A stretch of 64,000 nt of DNA from Rhabdornis inornatus (GCA_013397075.1 VWZS01000638.1:1832125-1896124); one strand, 5' to 3'; shown: positions 11,761-26,090, counted from the stretch's first letter. Program-made: numbers and translations. The notes: a model not told the origin generated them from the letters alone.

Positions 11761-12483
11761 GTGGCATCCTGGAATATCTTTTCTGAATAAAATATTAAAA
11801 AAGAGAACCACTGCAGGGTGCCCTATTATGTTTTTAAAACACTCCAAGTTTGCTTAGTGTTTATCCAAAAAAGCTAATTATACTTGCCACTTAACATAAA
11901 TTGCTCGACAAATAAACACAGAAATAGGAGCTTAGTGACTGCTATGCTTTCTTTAAAATGCTGTCTTGAAGGCTCATTATGCTAAACACAAAAGAGAAGG
12001 GAATTTCTTGCAATGCACTTATTAAAGGCACATTTTCTACAGAAATGATTATAGCATGATTGCACAATAGCATATAATTTGCTTTGTTGGCATTTTCAGT
12101 GGGAATCTTGCCGACAGCAAGTGTGGATGGGAAAAGTGGCTGCAGGGCCAGCACTTGTGTTGTTAGGAGCTGTCAGCAGTGATTCACGAGGAGGATGCCC
12201 CAGCTCAGAAGAAGAGCACTGGCACAATGAGCATGGCTGACAATGGGGCAAGAAACCCCACAGCTTATTTGTGCACACACACCTGTCCTTGTGGTAATGG
12301 AAAAGTTCAAATTCCTGCTGGCACCTCAAAAGATTTACATGGCACTATTATGGTCACTAACAGCAGAACATCCTGTGGTAGATCCCCAGGTCCAAAAATG
12401 GGATCCAAACCAGGCATGTCTACGTAGTTGTGTTTTTGTCAAGGCAGCCAGAAAGGTGCAACATGGAGTTATGTGACGCTAAC

Positions 12484-12505
12484 GCTCTCTTAATGCTCTC
12501 TTAAT
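12484..12505 (+). repeat. 11-bp perfect tandem duplication
   Basis: The unit GCTCTCTTAAT occurs twice in direct succession and is followed by GCC. It is a small slippage-type duplication in otherwise unique sequence. Confidence 0.85.
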
Positions 12506-12536
12506 GCCACAAAAAAGAGTGTAAAGCAGACATGAT

Positions 12537-12550
12537 GGGGGGGGTGGGGG
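12537..12550 (+). repeat. G-run (G8-T-G5)
   Basis: Eight G bases, one T and five more G bases, followed by an A run. This is short low-complexity sequence. It could contribute to an intermolecular G-quadruplex but lacks the four separated runs of a classical one. Confidence 0.75.
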
Positions 12551-14338
12551 AAAAAGTGGCTCAGATGATAATAGACATGACATAAAACCGGCAAGTACAA
12601 AACCAACCCATTTAAAACAGATCATGACTTTGCCTCACAGCCATGGTACCTCTGCACAGCAGGAGGAGGCCTGAAGTCAGTGATACCACAAGAATGATAA
12701 ACCTGAGATTGACCCCTGAAATACCTATTGACTCTAAACAGCAGACAGCTGGATATGAGTTTGTCCCCAGTTAAGTTAAACATCTACAGGACACAGATGC
12801 AATTTTCCCTGCAAGGCACCAAAACAGCTCCAGAGTCGTCCAAGCCTTGGCACACACAGCAAGGAAACGGGGCTGCTGAGGTCAGGAAGTGCTCTGGGCA
12901 GGCTGTGTTTTTCATGCCTGGCCATGTCCAGGCTGCAGGTCACTGGGTAGATTGAAACACTCACAAAAGAAATTTGACTTTCACCTTTCTAGTCTCTTGA
13001 GAGACTTTTAGTTGCCACCAATTTCAGTCTGATGGAGGTTTTAACTTTGTCAAACTGTTCCTAGGAATTGCGTATTAGTTTGCACTGCTTTTGAAACTCA
13101 GTTGTCATCCTGAAAGGGCAGGAAGTGGGGATTAAAGTCCATTAGATGTTGTTTGAACAACTTTCTTTTCACTCTGTTGTGACTGCAGCTTGCCAGCACA
13201 TTTCAGCCTCTTTCCAGGAACTGGCACTGCAAGATGAAGCATGACTGTCTGAAGACCTGGCATCTGTGCTGACTTTCATAGGTACCACACTGGAAAAACT
13301 GGAGAAGAAAACCCAGTGGCAGAGGAGAAAGAAACATCCCTGGCACCACCTTATACAAGAGGAACACAGAAGACCTGGGTTTCAAAGAAGCCCTCTGCTG
13401 CTTGTGGGATTCAGGAGCAAAGTACATTATTCAACTGGAAAATGTGACAACCTAATCATCCTGAAGGGTACTATTATTGTCTGCTTAATATGCTTTACAG
13501 TCCCAATGAACAGGAAAGGCTGGCTGACAAGTGTAGGATGATGTATCTAATGGCTCCATACTACCGTGATGGATCCATAAAAGGAATCTAATTTCACAGT
13601 TTGGGGAAAATACAGACCATACAGTCAGCTCTTTAAGGCCACAGATTTCAGCAACCTGAACAAATAATTCCAGTATAGGATATTCTGATCATTCAATATT
13701 TTGCTTTACTTGTTGCTGCCTAATTTAAATTTAGAACCTAATTCCAGAATCTGTGAAGACTTACTGATTAAAGAATGTAAATCATGTTTGCCAATCACAG
13801 AGTAAAATCAACAAAAAGTTTTTAGTTCTAAACAGATGAAACACTGCATTTGAAAATTCCTCGGGTCAGGATTATGCAGCAAAGCAGCTTAAATTGCACA
13901 TGCAAAAATATTATAACTCTCATGCCTGTCACTGGTGCAGAATCTGAATTTCTTCTGGGCAATTGCACATGACAATCTAATTATTTTATAGACACAAATA
14001 GATTCAATTGTGTAAAAGGAAGGCTTTCTCAGGTTTTGAGTATATTATTTAGTTTTCAAAATAGACCCCCTGTCTCTTCTGCTAGCATGAAAGATATCAC
14101 TTTACAGAGGACATAACCTTCAGAAGTGTATTTGGGATGATTAAGGGTTATTTGGTAATCACAATCATGTCTGAAGTATGGAACAGAATAGGAAATGGTG
14201 CAGGCAGGAGTTTGATTCAAGTGGTGCAGCTACCTCTTTCTCCTTTGATCTGGGGAATCAAATACAAGCTTAAAATTAAAGGTCACCATCTTTGAAGCGG
14301 GAGTTGCTTTGAGTCTTCTTGACTTATTAATTAATATG

Positions 14339-14421
14339 AATCATAGAAAATAGAGTATGCTGAGTTGGAAGGGACCCATCAGGATCATTGAGTCCAACTC
14401 CTGCCCCTACAGAGGACAATG
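14339..14421 (-). mobile_element. CR1 LINE, 3'-terminal fragment
   Basis: AATCATAGAAAATAGAG is followed by GAGTTGGAAGGGACCCATCA, GGATCATTGAGTCCAACTCC and CAGAGGACAA. This is the reverse complement of the CR1 3' end, so the element lies on the minus strand. About 80 bp survives and nothing codes. Confidence 0.9.
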
Positions 14422-17400
14422 AAAGACTTGTGCTTCTTCTTCCTCTCACTGCTCTGTACATTGGGGGTTTCTGCAATTCAGGTTGACAAGCCTACCAAAG
14501 TCCACACAAGTCTCATAAAGGCCTTCTGCAGAGCTCAGAGGTCCTACCTGCAACAAAAAAACATCTTTCTCTTCATGTGGGTCTTAACTGGTTCTTTCAC
14601 CACTAGGTAACAAAAGGTAAATTCATACATAAAGGTACAGAATTGTTTCAAATCAGGAAAAAAAATTGTTAGAGACTAGGGGTGCATATCTTTTGGCCCT
14701 TCCCTGGTTAACAGTTATGAAAATCAAGATGTTAATAGTTCAAAGTGCTGAGTGTTCATACTTATCTTGTCAAGTAAAGAAGTTGCCTGCCTCACATTCC
14801 CAGCATTGTGTCTACTGTCATTTCAGTTGTCTTCTCAGAAATTTTGTACAATTATCTTGATATGTGTTATTGGAATAATGAATGTGCATGTCCTATTCAT
14901 AAAAGTCTAGAAGATTAATCTTAAAAGTTAAACTGGCTACTAGAAAAAAAAAAACAGACAAATATGCCTAGAGTTCAGTTCTCATTAAAAGTTATGTTTA
15001 TCCAATTAATTTCATTTAGCACTTCAGCTTGGTGACTATTGTTGGGTGGGGATGAAGGATCTCTGAAACCCTCTGAGCACTGTATGTGCAAAGAGTCAGT
15101 CCAATGTAGTTGTTCTTCTTGGAAAACCAAAGATTTTCTTCAGGAGGAATTAAAAAACTAAGCCAAACAATGAAGGCTGTTGGTTGGCTTGCTAGGAGTT
15201 CAAAGCAAATGCATCAATACAAGGTCCAAGATGGTATTTTCCCTTCTAAATACAGCCAAGTGCAATGGTTGTAACAGTGTGGGAATCATGGGCTTTGCTG
15301 AATGATTTCAAGAAATTAAGCACAGAATGCCATTGGACATCTAATCCTTCTAATCCAAAATTTATGCAATTATTTATTTCAGTGGGTGATTCCTGTGAAT
15401 GTGAGCAGGATTTGGCTCTGGTTATGGATAAGTGAAGAGGACACCAAAGCATAAAATGGCAGCTTAGAATGACAGAGGAGCTTCTAACCCTGGGGAGCCT
15501 ATTTAAGCCAGCCAGCATGGTTCAGACAAAGCACTAAGGGGGGACACGGTCCCTTTCTGAAAAGAAAGAAAGGAAATTGCCCCTAAAAGAAAAATCCATA
15601 ATCAGGATGATCATCAATAGAGGAGATTCCCAGTTGGTGAGGTACCTTCTTTCGACTGAGAAAATTCCCCACGTTTGTTGATTCTGATCCAGCTGGCCTG
15701 ACTTGGATTTGTAACCACCAGATGCATTGCAAGCAACTAGGGTTATTCTAAAGAAAATCAAATAAAGGCCTTTTTTTAGATCAATAAGTAGCATTCTTGC
15801 AGATGGGTGCAGAAGACAATCAGTCACAAAATGGATAAAATTGCTGCCCCCTTCCAAAATATTTAAGATGCCTGCATCAAGCTGCCTTTGGTTTGTATAC
15901 ATATCAGATTATAAAAGATCTGCCTCTTTATAATTTTTCTTAAAAAGGATGGCAGCCTTAGCTCAATAGAGTTAGTGAGACAATCCTTTAAGCTGTGTCA
16001 AAATGCCAGTTATCCTAAGATGCCACCCAGATTTGAATAATTTAGAAAGAGACAAAACCACAGAAAGAAGGAATCATCCTTTGACTACTTCTGCTATTGA
16101 CACGGCTGCCTCCCTCTCCTTTTTAACCAAAGCATCTTCGTCTCTCTATCAGCCATGACAAGTGCCAATCAAACCTTCTGTTTCTAAGGTTCTGGGGGGA
16201 AAGCAAAACATGAAACATTTTCTAACAATCAGTGACCAAAAGTCCACTATCAGTGTGTGGTCTGGGAGAAGCCAGCCTTTTCCTTTTTCACTTCTAATCT
16301 CTGACCCACTATTTACCTCTTCTTTTTTTATATACTTTAATCTCTTTGTTGTGCCAAACGATCCTAAACAAATTGTAGGTCAGCATGGATTAGGCTGCTT
16401 TGTTACCAATGATTAGTACATTTACTTTTGCTTTAACATCTTCAGCAACAGCTGAATGTCAAAAAGATCCAACAAGAGTTTGTTTAATCACAACAAAAAC
16501 TATACCCACATAGTCTTACAACTGCATTGTCAGTCTCAGCATAAAAAACTGGGATACAATAGGAGACAGTGACCATGGACCTGCATTGTTAGCATGTGTT
16601 TTCAGAGGTACTATTCCGGTAATTCAGTATTACTGCAACCAGATTCACAGTAACCTTCATCAGATCAGGATAAAAATTAAGCTTCAGATATTTGCCTAAG
16701 AGTCTGAATTCTTCTCCCATTTGCACAGTAGTTGCACTGGATTCAGAAACAGTTTATGGAGTTTGGAGTTGTAGAAATGTGTTCAGTAAAAAAGTTATAT
16801 AAAGTTGCTCAATGATCATGCAAATATGTGGATCACAATTAAAGAAGGGAATTATCAAACACTGGGCTAATTTCAAAAGGATGTACAAGGATCAGATCTC
16901 CTAAAGCAACCAGATTCAGATGAGCTTTCTTAAACCAGCGTTGCATCTGCCCAGCCTGTGTACAGTAGAGTGTACATTGCTGTGATTTACATGTAGTAGG
17001 CCATAAAAAAATAAAAATGGGCAGAAGAGGAGAGGAATTTTGTTTGAAGTCCCTTGATGCTGAAATTGCACCTACATTAGTAACCACCTTATACATTAGC
17101 AACGCGAGGGTCAGGAAGTCTTTGTATGATGCCCAGAAAAAATAAGATCATCTTTTTACCCTGTTACCCTACCTTATCTTTCCACATCAAATTCAAGGTT
17201 TTTGTCATCAATTTCGAAGTGGCATTACCAATCTTGGCAATGTTTTTCTTTTAACTGGCATTGTTTCTCATCTTCCAAGCACCACCAGAAATACCCGACC
17301 TACCTCCTCTTTGTTCATGTTGCTGACAACTACTACCATTCTCTTCTCACATTTATTTGATGTAGGAAGTGACAGTCCCAATCTGAATTATCAAATCACT

Positions 17401-18552
17401 ACCTTCCTTTGCACTAAAATGCTCCTGCCTTCTATCACCATGCAAAAATCCTTCTCATTCAATTTTCTGTGGGAAATTTCCCAGAAAAATAATGCTAGTG
17501 CAAGAAGTTGGTGGAAGCATCTGATATAACTGACAGCTTAGTAAGGTTTCCAGGTGCTTTTAATTTCAGAACTTTAGTTGTTTTAGAGTTTTTGCCAATG
17601 GTGGTAATGTGGTGATATGAAGGTTCATAGGTCAGCAGTTATCCCTGGGTTTTTTTTTCTGACAGAAAAATAAAACACATGCCCAGGGAACTTTTAGAAA
17701 TGTTTGAGTGATTTAGAAATTGCAAAAATACACACAAATATACAGAGCCATATCCAGTATCTTGTAAGAGTCATCCAAAATTGCCCATTATAGCATTTAT
17801 GAAGTTTACTATCAGTATAAATATATCATTATACATAAGGCCAGAGAAAGAATGAACACAAATATGTGTAATACTGAAGAAAAGAAAAACACAGTCATTG
17901 GATTATAAAACATCCACAAGCTTTAAGGTTCCCAAATCAAGCAATCAAACCTTCAAAAGCAAGTGCTACTTGAGAGCAGCCTCCATTCAGCAACCATGAG
18001 ATGTGTAATAAAGACAAACTGAGAGATCAGATTAATAAAACCCAACAGCAAGCATGAGCAGAGATCAGATAAGAAAAGGCACTAGAACCCAGAGGTAAGA
18101 CTAGAACCCAAGGGTGAACCAGGAGTTTATCAAGGGAATCAGAACTGTTTGTTGTTAGATGTACAAGCTGGCGCACTTCAACAAGAATGTGAACACAATC
18201 TACAAAAGTTAAGAAGGCCTTAAGGAAACAATCCTTAGCTTACCTGTATCATCCTGAGTCTTAGACAATTGTGCAGTAAAGTGACTGTCAGTTCTCCGGT
18301 CTCATTAAAACCTGTCCAAAAATGTTGCAACAAATGAGACTGAGCAAGGACCAATATATTTTTATCATTTTCTGAATATTAACAAATTTATCAGTAAAAT
18401 TACCCAAGCCCTTATTTTAGCATATTGGTCTTTACTTTTCATATTATTCCAATCAAAGATATGTGAAGAAATACTTGACAATAACAGCATTAGAAGATTT
18501 TGTGTTTTCCTTTAAAACCATGTTTAACATTTAAAAGATCTCCTAAGAGTCC
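14422..18552. other. Unique non-coding stretch, no gene seen
   Basis: No gene is supported. The largest open frame (minus, 15534-15902, 122 codons) has no recognised domain. A 19-bp imperfect tandem duplication lies at 18081-18118. No further transposon was recognised. Confidence 0.6.
18081..18118 (+). repeat. 19-bp imperfect tandem duplication
   Basis: ACTAGAACCCAGAGGTAAG is followed directly by ACTAGAACCCAAGGGTGAA, with three differences in 19 positions. Just upstream, GAGATCAGAT also occurs twice (near 18022 and 18061). The region has therefore had local duplications, now decaying. Confidence 0.8.
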
Positions 18553-18555
18553 TAT

Positions 18556-18586
<31 letters not shown>

Positions 18587-18590
18587 GTAT
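18556..18590 (+). repeat. (TA)n(TGTA)n compound microsatellite
   Basis: A TA dinucleotide run of about nine units passes directly into four TGTA units. It is a typical compound simple repeat with no coding context. Confidence 0.93.
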
Positions 18591-18592
18591 AT

Positions 18593-21500
18593 GAGAAAGG
18601 AAAATTAAACCACATTTAAAATCCCTGTAATCTGGATGCTTTGTCAGTTTTTGTACATTACAAGAGTTTCTCTAATGAAGTGATGGACACAGTGCAATTT
18701 TAGCTCAGACTAAGGCCCCAAAACTTTTGTCACCCTCTGCCCAGAGAGTCATGGGGTGGCAGATCCGAGAGCAAGGACCAAGTGCATGTTGCCTGAGTGG
18801 CTCCAGGGCCACTTCTCTCACCAGCCACTGCAAGAGCTGTGCAAGCCATTTGAAGGTAGCTTGCCAGTAGTTGCAATAAGGACCGCTTCCTTACCACAGT
18901 GGAAAGGTAATTTTAGAAGCTACTCCTCCAGATTGCCATCACCTGCCATAAATTTGTATGTGACTCACTGTTGCTTTTTTCCCAGTGATGGGAGCCAATC
19001 TGCCTCTCCCTCCTGCAAAGCCCTCAAAGGTGAGATACGGAACACAACAGTCTGGATGTGAGGGCATAGTTGGGTAGACAAACCACAAATTACATCATAA
19101 ATTTGGGTTCAGACCTGAAACAAGTGCACAAGGATGCCCCTCACTCTGAAACACCTCCTTGCAGGCTGCATCATTTCAGTCACCTCACTTCCATTACTTC
19201 TCTTCCCCCAGTCCGGTCAGCCTTTGCAGAGTATTTTCTCCTGCTGCTGCGAGAGGAAATGAAAATACTACATTTAGGGCTCTTGGCTCCTACACAAAAT
19301 CCTTTAGACTCTAATAAAATTGAGACTGAGAGAAAGGGTCTTTACCTGCCCACAGTAAAAGATATTGAGGATAAGTAACTATGATTATTTGATTACTCTG
19401 AAAAGTCTAAAGAAATATTAAAAAACACATTGATAAAGAGCAGCAAGTACCATCATTTGCAAAACAAGCTATACCTTCAAGTCACTTTATGCAGGTAAAA
19501 ATGCAGGGAGCTGAAAGTGCTGTACTTTTGAATGTGAGAACTCACAAGGGATCTCAGAGGAAAAAATTATAATCTGTATCTTTTTCTGCTGCTGGGGCAT
19601 TTTAAAAGAGTTCATGTTCAGGTTGCAGTTTACTGTTTGGTCTTCAGACAGGCAAAGCTCCCCAAAGAATCACAAAGAAGGTATAAAGACATTATCTGTA
19701 AAGACTGAGATAACCCAAGTGACCTGTTTGCTGGAAGTGCATGTACACCCCCTTGCTCCAAGGCAAACCAGAAGAAAAAGAGCTAATTTAATAATTTTAG
19801 GCGAGGCTTTAAGCCTGTTTTGAGGCTAAGACCTTTGAGATGTCTGAAGACCATCATCTCATCTATATGAGCTCTCTGAGCGTGTCCTATGCAAGAAATA
19901 GGGAGGACTTTAAAAGTTCTTAAAGCAAGTGTCTACATAATTAACACTGCTTTAGCTGCAAAACATTTACAGATCAGACTTTCTTGAGTCACCGTCTATG
20001 GTAATTAACTTTTCGAGACTATTTTCTGCCAACTACAGCTCATAAACTATTGTGGTTAGATTGACCTAATTATAGAATGCGTACAGACCTTTCATAAATT
20101 AAATACCACTGATGTCTTCTCCCTAATTGTTGTGTAACTCTAGCCTCATATGTCCAGGAGTAGCTGTGCTAAAACACAGTAAATCAGTTTAGCTATTCCA
20201 TTCACACATTGACAGACTCTGTGACAAACAGGATCACATTTCCTACCTAGACAGCCCGTGCTAAGCAGTCAGTTTTAGAAAGAGTAATTTGAACAGGATC
20301 ACATACAGAAATATACGATACCATACAGAGGAAACTGTCATGCTGTTATTTCTGCCCCCATCTCCACAACAATATATTATTCTGCTACATAACTAAATGT
20401 TCTTTTTGTGATCTAATTCACTGTAAAACCTCAAGAAACAAAAGGAAAACATTAGGCAGCTAACAAAGATAATTTGAGGACTTTAAAATGTAGTTCAGTG
20501 TAATGGCATGAAAAAAAGTTAAATGCTGGGCAACTCTGTGAGAGAGGGTGAAGACTGAAGACTGCTTCTGATGACAGCACTGATTATATGGTTAATAAAT
20601 TTCACTTTCAATTACATTCTAGAGATGTGAGCTACAGACACAGGGCTGCCACTTTGCTTCCTTTCCTGTATTGCCTGTCAGAGCAGCATCAGTCTAGTTC
20701 ACTCTAGAGCCTGGGGCTGGCTGTGGACTGAAGCAAAGCTGGGTGGCAGTGGGTGAGCTCAGCCCTGCTGCAGGCAGGTGGACAACAACACAGCTCTGTG
20801 TGTTTCAGCGTAGCAGGAAATACCAGGGATAGGAAATGCACATACAAGATATTCACTTTACTAAAGCATTAATGTTCAAGAGCAGCTGAAGAAATGCAAA
20901 ATTATTTGACTGGTGGGGCTCTACAAAATTTTCGGTGTCTGACAGGTAGGAACTGCGTCACCACTTAAAAAGAAACTCTAAGACTCCACATGAGTGGAAG
21001 GTTTGATGGGGGCTCATGAGAAGGTGATCCCCACCAAGCTCTAACTGAGAACCCCACGAACCCTGCACAGAGCCATCCTGCAACAGAACTGTCCATGATT
21101 CCCTTATTCTCTCACACTGTAAATTACTCCTGATCCCAAACCTGCTCTATCTGTGGGTACTCCTGCATCATAACAAAGAGACCAAGCCTTCAAACAGTGC
21201 TTTTTTGGCTATATACGTCCTTAATAGTGAATTCAGGGCACATGATTATTTGCCCATCATGTCACAGCTGCTTACCTTCTTATGTCTGATTCTTCAAAAT
21301 CTAAACATCTAATTTTACACATTCAAATATCTTCTCAAAGAGGAAAAATTCCATACTTACATTAACTATTTAACATTAAAATGGACTTTGAATTTATAAT
21401 AACTCAATATTATGTGGAATAGTACAGTACTTGCTGAAGGGAGTATACCCAGTGTTAAAATACTTTGAAGAGCTCAGAGACTTACAGGACGGCATGAAAA

Positions 21501-24337
21501 TTTTTTTTTGTTTCGTAGAAAAAAAAATGCAGTTCAGGAAACCAGCTGTTTGTGTCTTTTTCCATATAATTGCAAAATTCATCTCTTCTTCAGTATGCAG
21601 TTAGTATGTATGTAATTAACCTGATTCTGCTTACCCAGTAAATGGGATGGTCAGCAGCAACCTTTGAACAAAGTAGATTCTGATATTTTTATTCCCAACA
21701 AGTCATTTCAATGCATTTTGGGAGTAGTGAAAGCATATTTGAGGGTACTTGGTGATTTTATTCCAGAAGACTGCAAATAAAAACATAATGAGAAGTAATT
21801 TTCCTTTAGAAGCACACTAAATCTTGTAATTATCTCCTAGTACTGAAGAATACTCAAGGCTGTGTTAGACAGTCCCAGCCTAATGTAGAAACCAAGACCT
21901 TTTACACTGATTTCACTACTATAAATCAGACACAACATGCCCATAATCACACCTTAGTGGTTGCATAAGGCTGTGCTATGGAGACACCGCACTACACATA
22001 AGGGCACTCAAAGTGAAGATTCAGTTGCACTAGCTGTGGACTGGCACGTGAGTGCCTACACTGGGAATGATCCATGAGCCAGCAGTGTGCACATGCTGAA
22101 ACACTCAGCACAAGGAGGGCCAGGCTGCAAGGGCGCTTCAGGACTCTGTTCCACGAGTGCCCAGCTCAGCGGATGGTCATCAGGCAGATCAGGTATGTTC
22201 AAAGGCAGAAAGGAAGGAGGATGGCTTCAAAACTGCAGCTGGCTTATGCCTACACAGTGCCAGGGAGTGCCAGAAGAGACTGCATCAGCACACCTGGGGG
22301 ATCAGCCTTGTGCTCACAGCCACGTATGAGCAGGAGAGAAAAGACTGCAATGTTTCCTCTTCACTTCTTCCCACAAATCCTAAGCAAAATGATGAATCAC
22401 ACATGTTCTGCTGCAATGTCTGTGCCTCACAGGTGTGTTAGGTATCAGACTGCTTCAGTGAGAACAGAAGCGCTAACCCTAATACAGTGTTAATATAAAT
22501 CCTGTGGGAGCTCTGATTTTGGAAACCAAGCTAGCTGTAACTACATTTTGTTACCATGAGTAGGAAACAGATAGACTCAATATTGAGCCTTGTTTTATAG
22601 CCACAATACACACAATTTGATGTGACATCTTTTTCCCCCCTCTCTCTCTTTATAGGTCATAAAACACTTCAATAATGGAGAAGTAGAAAAGTATTTCTAA
22701 GTACTTACTAAAACCAGCCCTTATTTGCAGAGACCCACCAGAGCCCCAGTTCACAGTCACACTGCCCCAGGGGCAGTCATTCCCTTCAGTGACAAACATA
22801 TGCCAAAGCACAGTTATCAGTAGTTATTTGCTTTGCACAATGTGTGAGGTCTCCAGGCATGGATGAGACCTCAATGTAATGGGACATACACACCTGTGGA
22901 GAAAATAACCTGGAGTTTGCCCTGCTCATGTTAAACTCCCTTCATTCTCAGGTAGGATGTACAGCACACAACACTGGAAATTCAGGGAATCTCATTTTCT
23001 ACCCTTGCTTAATTTATTTGGGTTTGGTGCTGGTTGCTTTTCTTGATTTTGATGTGGAAGTTTTCAAAACAATCGGTTTACAGGAAGACAGATGCATTAC
23101 TAATTAAATTATATCTTTAAAATAGCTTGCAATTATTAAATTAGCTAGAATAAAGCTTTTTATCAGCTTTTTCTATTCCTAAGTAAAAGCACTTAACAGT
23201 TGCTGGCCTAATTTAAAATTACTGAAAGAATAAGCTGCAGTTAGAAATATATTTTATTAGTTTCACCTGTATTTTTACCTGGACTACTGTGGGCAGAATG
23301 GTCAAGTAGATAACCTATAAACTATTCAAATATAATCACAAATGCTTTCACCACATATTTTCAGGTTTCAAAATTGTTCATATGTTGATATTACAGTTGA
23401 ATATCTGGTTTTTGATTTGCATGGTTACTTCAGATAATAGTGAAACAAAGACAATCTAGACTTTAATTGTATGTCCATTGTTATGACTCATTTAATTTGT
23501 ATATCACTTGCCAAAAGGCACAAATGGCCAGATAAAAGACTACTGAAGACAAAGGAAAAACTGCTATTGTGCATCACTTTTGGATGAGACCAAACCTGCA
23601 TATTGCACATTCCTCCTGAAATTCCATCAGCGAGAAACAGAAAAAGTATCACTACACTGTTCTTAACCAAATAAAACAGCCAAAGTTTGCAACTTTTATA
23701 TCACAACATGCAGTGGAACCACTTTTTAAGGGACTGCTTCAGCTTTAAAAACGGATTCGTAAGCCTGCTCAGGATAGGAAGGCAGCACCCTCTCAGATAT
23801 CAGGAAAAGGATGTTCAGGAAAAGGAGCAAGTAGCAATTTTCAGAGTCTTGATGAAACATGTTGCTCTCATGTCACTGACCCTCACCTGATATGGACATG
23901 ACAGACTAATCCACAAATCTTCCTGTTTAATGATAACAGGTCACTTGGCATGTTCCATGGAGTGCTGCTGATTGAGATGTGCTGCTCCTATTTATGGTTT
24001 AACCTAGTTTCTTCCTGTTCCAGACACCCAGTGCCTTCCAGGCTGATGGGGCCAGTTAACACTACCTGAAATGTCTCACAGGGCTACATTTGGACCTTTG
24101 TGTGGAAGATAGCACAGCCCTAAATCCGAGTATTTTCCTTTTCCAGTGGGTAAAGGTTGTCAGTCCTTTGACATCTGCCCAGACACACAGATGTCTCCAG
24201 CCCTTGGGTTGATGCTGCTCATACCCCTGGGAGAGAAGCTTTGCTGGGATCTCAGGAGGGGACCACACCATTTTTCCTCTTTCCCTTGCAAGCATAAAGT
24301 CCTTTATAAGAACATCTTGGCTTTGCCCAATACTTAG
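18593..24337. other. Unique non-coding stretch, no gene seen
   Basis: No gene is supported. A cluster of three overlapping plus-strand open frames at 22074-22493 (up to 139 codons) is locally GC-richer than its surroundings but shows no domain. A pyrimidine run ending in TATAG near 22628-22656 looks like a splice acceptor but is followed by a short closed frame. A possible conserved noncoding block lies at 19925-20260. Confidence 0.6.
19925..20260. promoter_or_regulatory. Candidate conserved noncoding block
   Basis: Two homeodomain cores TAATTA occur at 19938-19943 and 20002-20007, and CCTAATTATAG follows near 20067. The sequence is free of simple repeats and transposon remnants. Motif density alone is weak evidence in AT-rich DNA, so this is only a candidate for comparative analysis. 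Confidence 0.22.
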
Positions 24338-24415
24338 AATCATAGAACATCCTGAGTTGAAGGGACCCATAAAGATCTTTGCGTCCCACTCCAGGCCATG
24401 CAAAGGACACTCATG
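24338..24415 (-). mobile_element. CR1 LINE, 3'-terminal fragment
   Basis: AATCATAGAACATCCTGAGT is followed by TGAAGGGACCCATAAAGATC and a degraded GTCCCACTCCAGGCC. This is the reverse complement of the CR1 3' end, about 78 bp long. It shares the ACATCCTGAGTTGA variant with the fragment at 3566-3660, which hints that both come from the same CR1 subfamily. Confidence 0.85.
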
Positions 24416-26090
24416 AAACAGACCTTTAGCAGGCATTTTCCAATTGAACGCTCTATGGTTGGCTTCATTCATACGACAGAACCAAAATAAATATGTAAGT
24501 TTGACAAAAATCTCCTACTACAAATTAACAAACCACTTTATGCACTCCTGATGAAAGACGGATTTTCTGTACACGCTGAAATGAGAGGTTGCTGGGATAC
24601 TGAGGAACTAATCCCCTCAAATTGTCTGATTTTTGATAAAACACTGATAAAGTAAATATTGATCAAAATTATAGGTCCAGCCAATAATGCAGCTGAAGTA
24701 ACAGAACATCTTCTCCTGGAGAAGATCAGTAGGATAGGGATAAAGTAATTCTTATGCATATTTTTAAAAATTTATTATGGATCTTTAACATTTTTAAATA
24801 TTATGAAGAAATACAGCACAAGGCTTTTGTCCTCCTTAGGCCTTAATTCTGGAGAGCTAAATGCTGTCTAAAAACAATGCAAAATATAGCAATGAATTCT
24901 CTGCATTCTCCCACTTTCTCTCAAAATCTGTAATATTTTTCTGAACTTTCATTTTGATCTGGAATTACTTAAGGAACGACACTTAACTTAAGCGCATTTA
25001 CCACTTGTGTGAGTGGACACATCTGTGGTTCTGGCCACTTGACACAGCTGCTGCTTTGAAGCTCTGGCCACTGCTCACCAGTGCAATGAAAGCTGAAGAT
25101 CTGCAGGCTAAAACAGATTGGCAGGAGTTAAGTCTTTAGGAAGTTTTGAAGACCTTGCAGCTCTTTTCCTTTTGGACTACAGGAAATTTTTCTCACCATC
25201 TGTGTTAGTGTGGTCCAGCTCATAGCACAGAGGAAAAGACTGGATGCTGTTACAATGGGAAGTTTTTACAGTGGCAGTGGGCCATAACTTCCTAATGGTA
25301 GTTTGGCTCCCTGGTACTCATTCTCTGGGTTTGCCTACTCTCCTCTGGAAAATGATGTTCAGATTGCTTCCTCTCCTCTGGCCATGAGGTTTCACCTTAC
25401 TTCCCACACATTGCTGAAGCACAGATTGGGCTGGCACTGACTTAAACCAGGGTGAGCTTGCCTCACAGAAACTCAAGTGTAAAAAGCTGCACTTTATGCT
25501 TAAAAATAGTATCCCAAAAGAAAGACCCTGCCCGACTCATCTTATGGGATCTTTTCTTTCTCCTCAGATAAATAAAAACTTCCCACCCTAAAACTGCCCA
25601 AATAATTGAAAGTTACTTTTTCCACGTTCGGATAAATTTGGGGGGGGAAATACCAACAAAATAATTTTTCAAGTGCTGATTGTTAGGTTCTATTTCAGTC
25701 TTTCAGACCCAGTGCATTGCACAGTTTGCATCTGTTTATAGTCTATGCAGGCCCACAGGTCATGTGCAACTTCACTGAAAAACAAGAGTGCTCCAAGGGG
25801 TCCAAGACTGTCTCCATCATCATCATCACACCCTTCGCAGAGGCTCTGACTTTTGTGACAATTATGTGTAGGAGCCAAACACAACACAAATATCTGCAGT
25901 GACAGCAGGCAGAGAACACTGTTGCTTGCAGTCAGAAACACAGGTGTCAGGATAATTGCTGGAAGACCTGAGCCTATAAACCCTCCATGAACTGTTTTGA
26001 TCCCATCTCGTCCCATCTTTTTGGTGTTAGCAATCCTGTTGCATGTAACACACTCTCTTATTTTGTTCTTCTTTTTAATTATGGCAGTAA

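Larger units (their letters stand above)
9346..14338. other. Unique non-coding stretch, no gene seen
   Basis: No gene is supported. The largest open frame (plus, 11071-11508, 145 codons) overlaps an antisense frame of 110 codons, is rich in Arg/Ser/Gln, has no recognisable domain, and lacks an evident promoter or splice context. Short features inside include an 11-bp tandem duplication at 12484-12505, a G-rich run at 12537-12550 and a possible conserved noncoding block at 11520-11760. Confidence 0.6.

Noticed and set aside
22074..22493. Cluster of three overlapping plus-strand open frames of 80-139 codons
   Set aside because: Three frames open at once argues for GC-driven lack of stops, not for one real exon. 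No domain is visible.
22628..22656. Strong splice-acceptor-like pyrimidine run ending in TATAG
   Set aside because: The sequence after it closes within a few codons in all frames or encodes nothing recognisable, and no matching donor was found.
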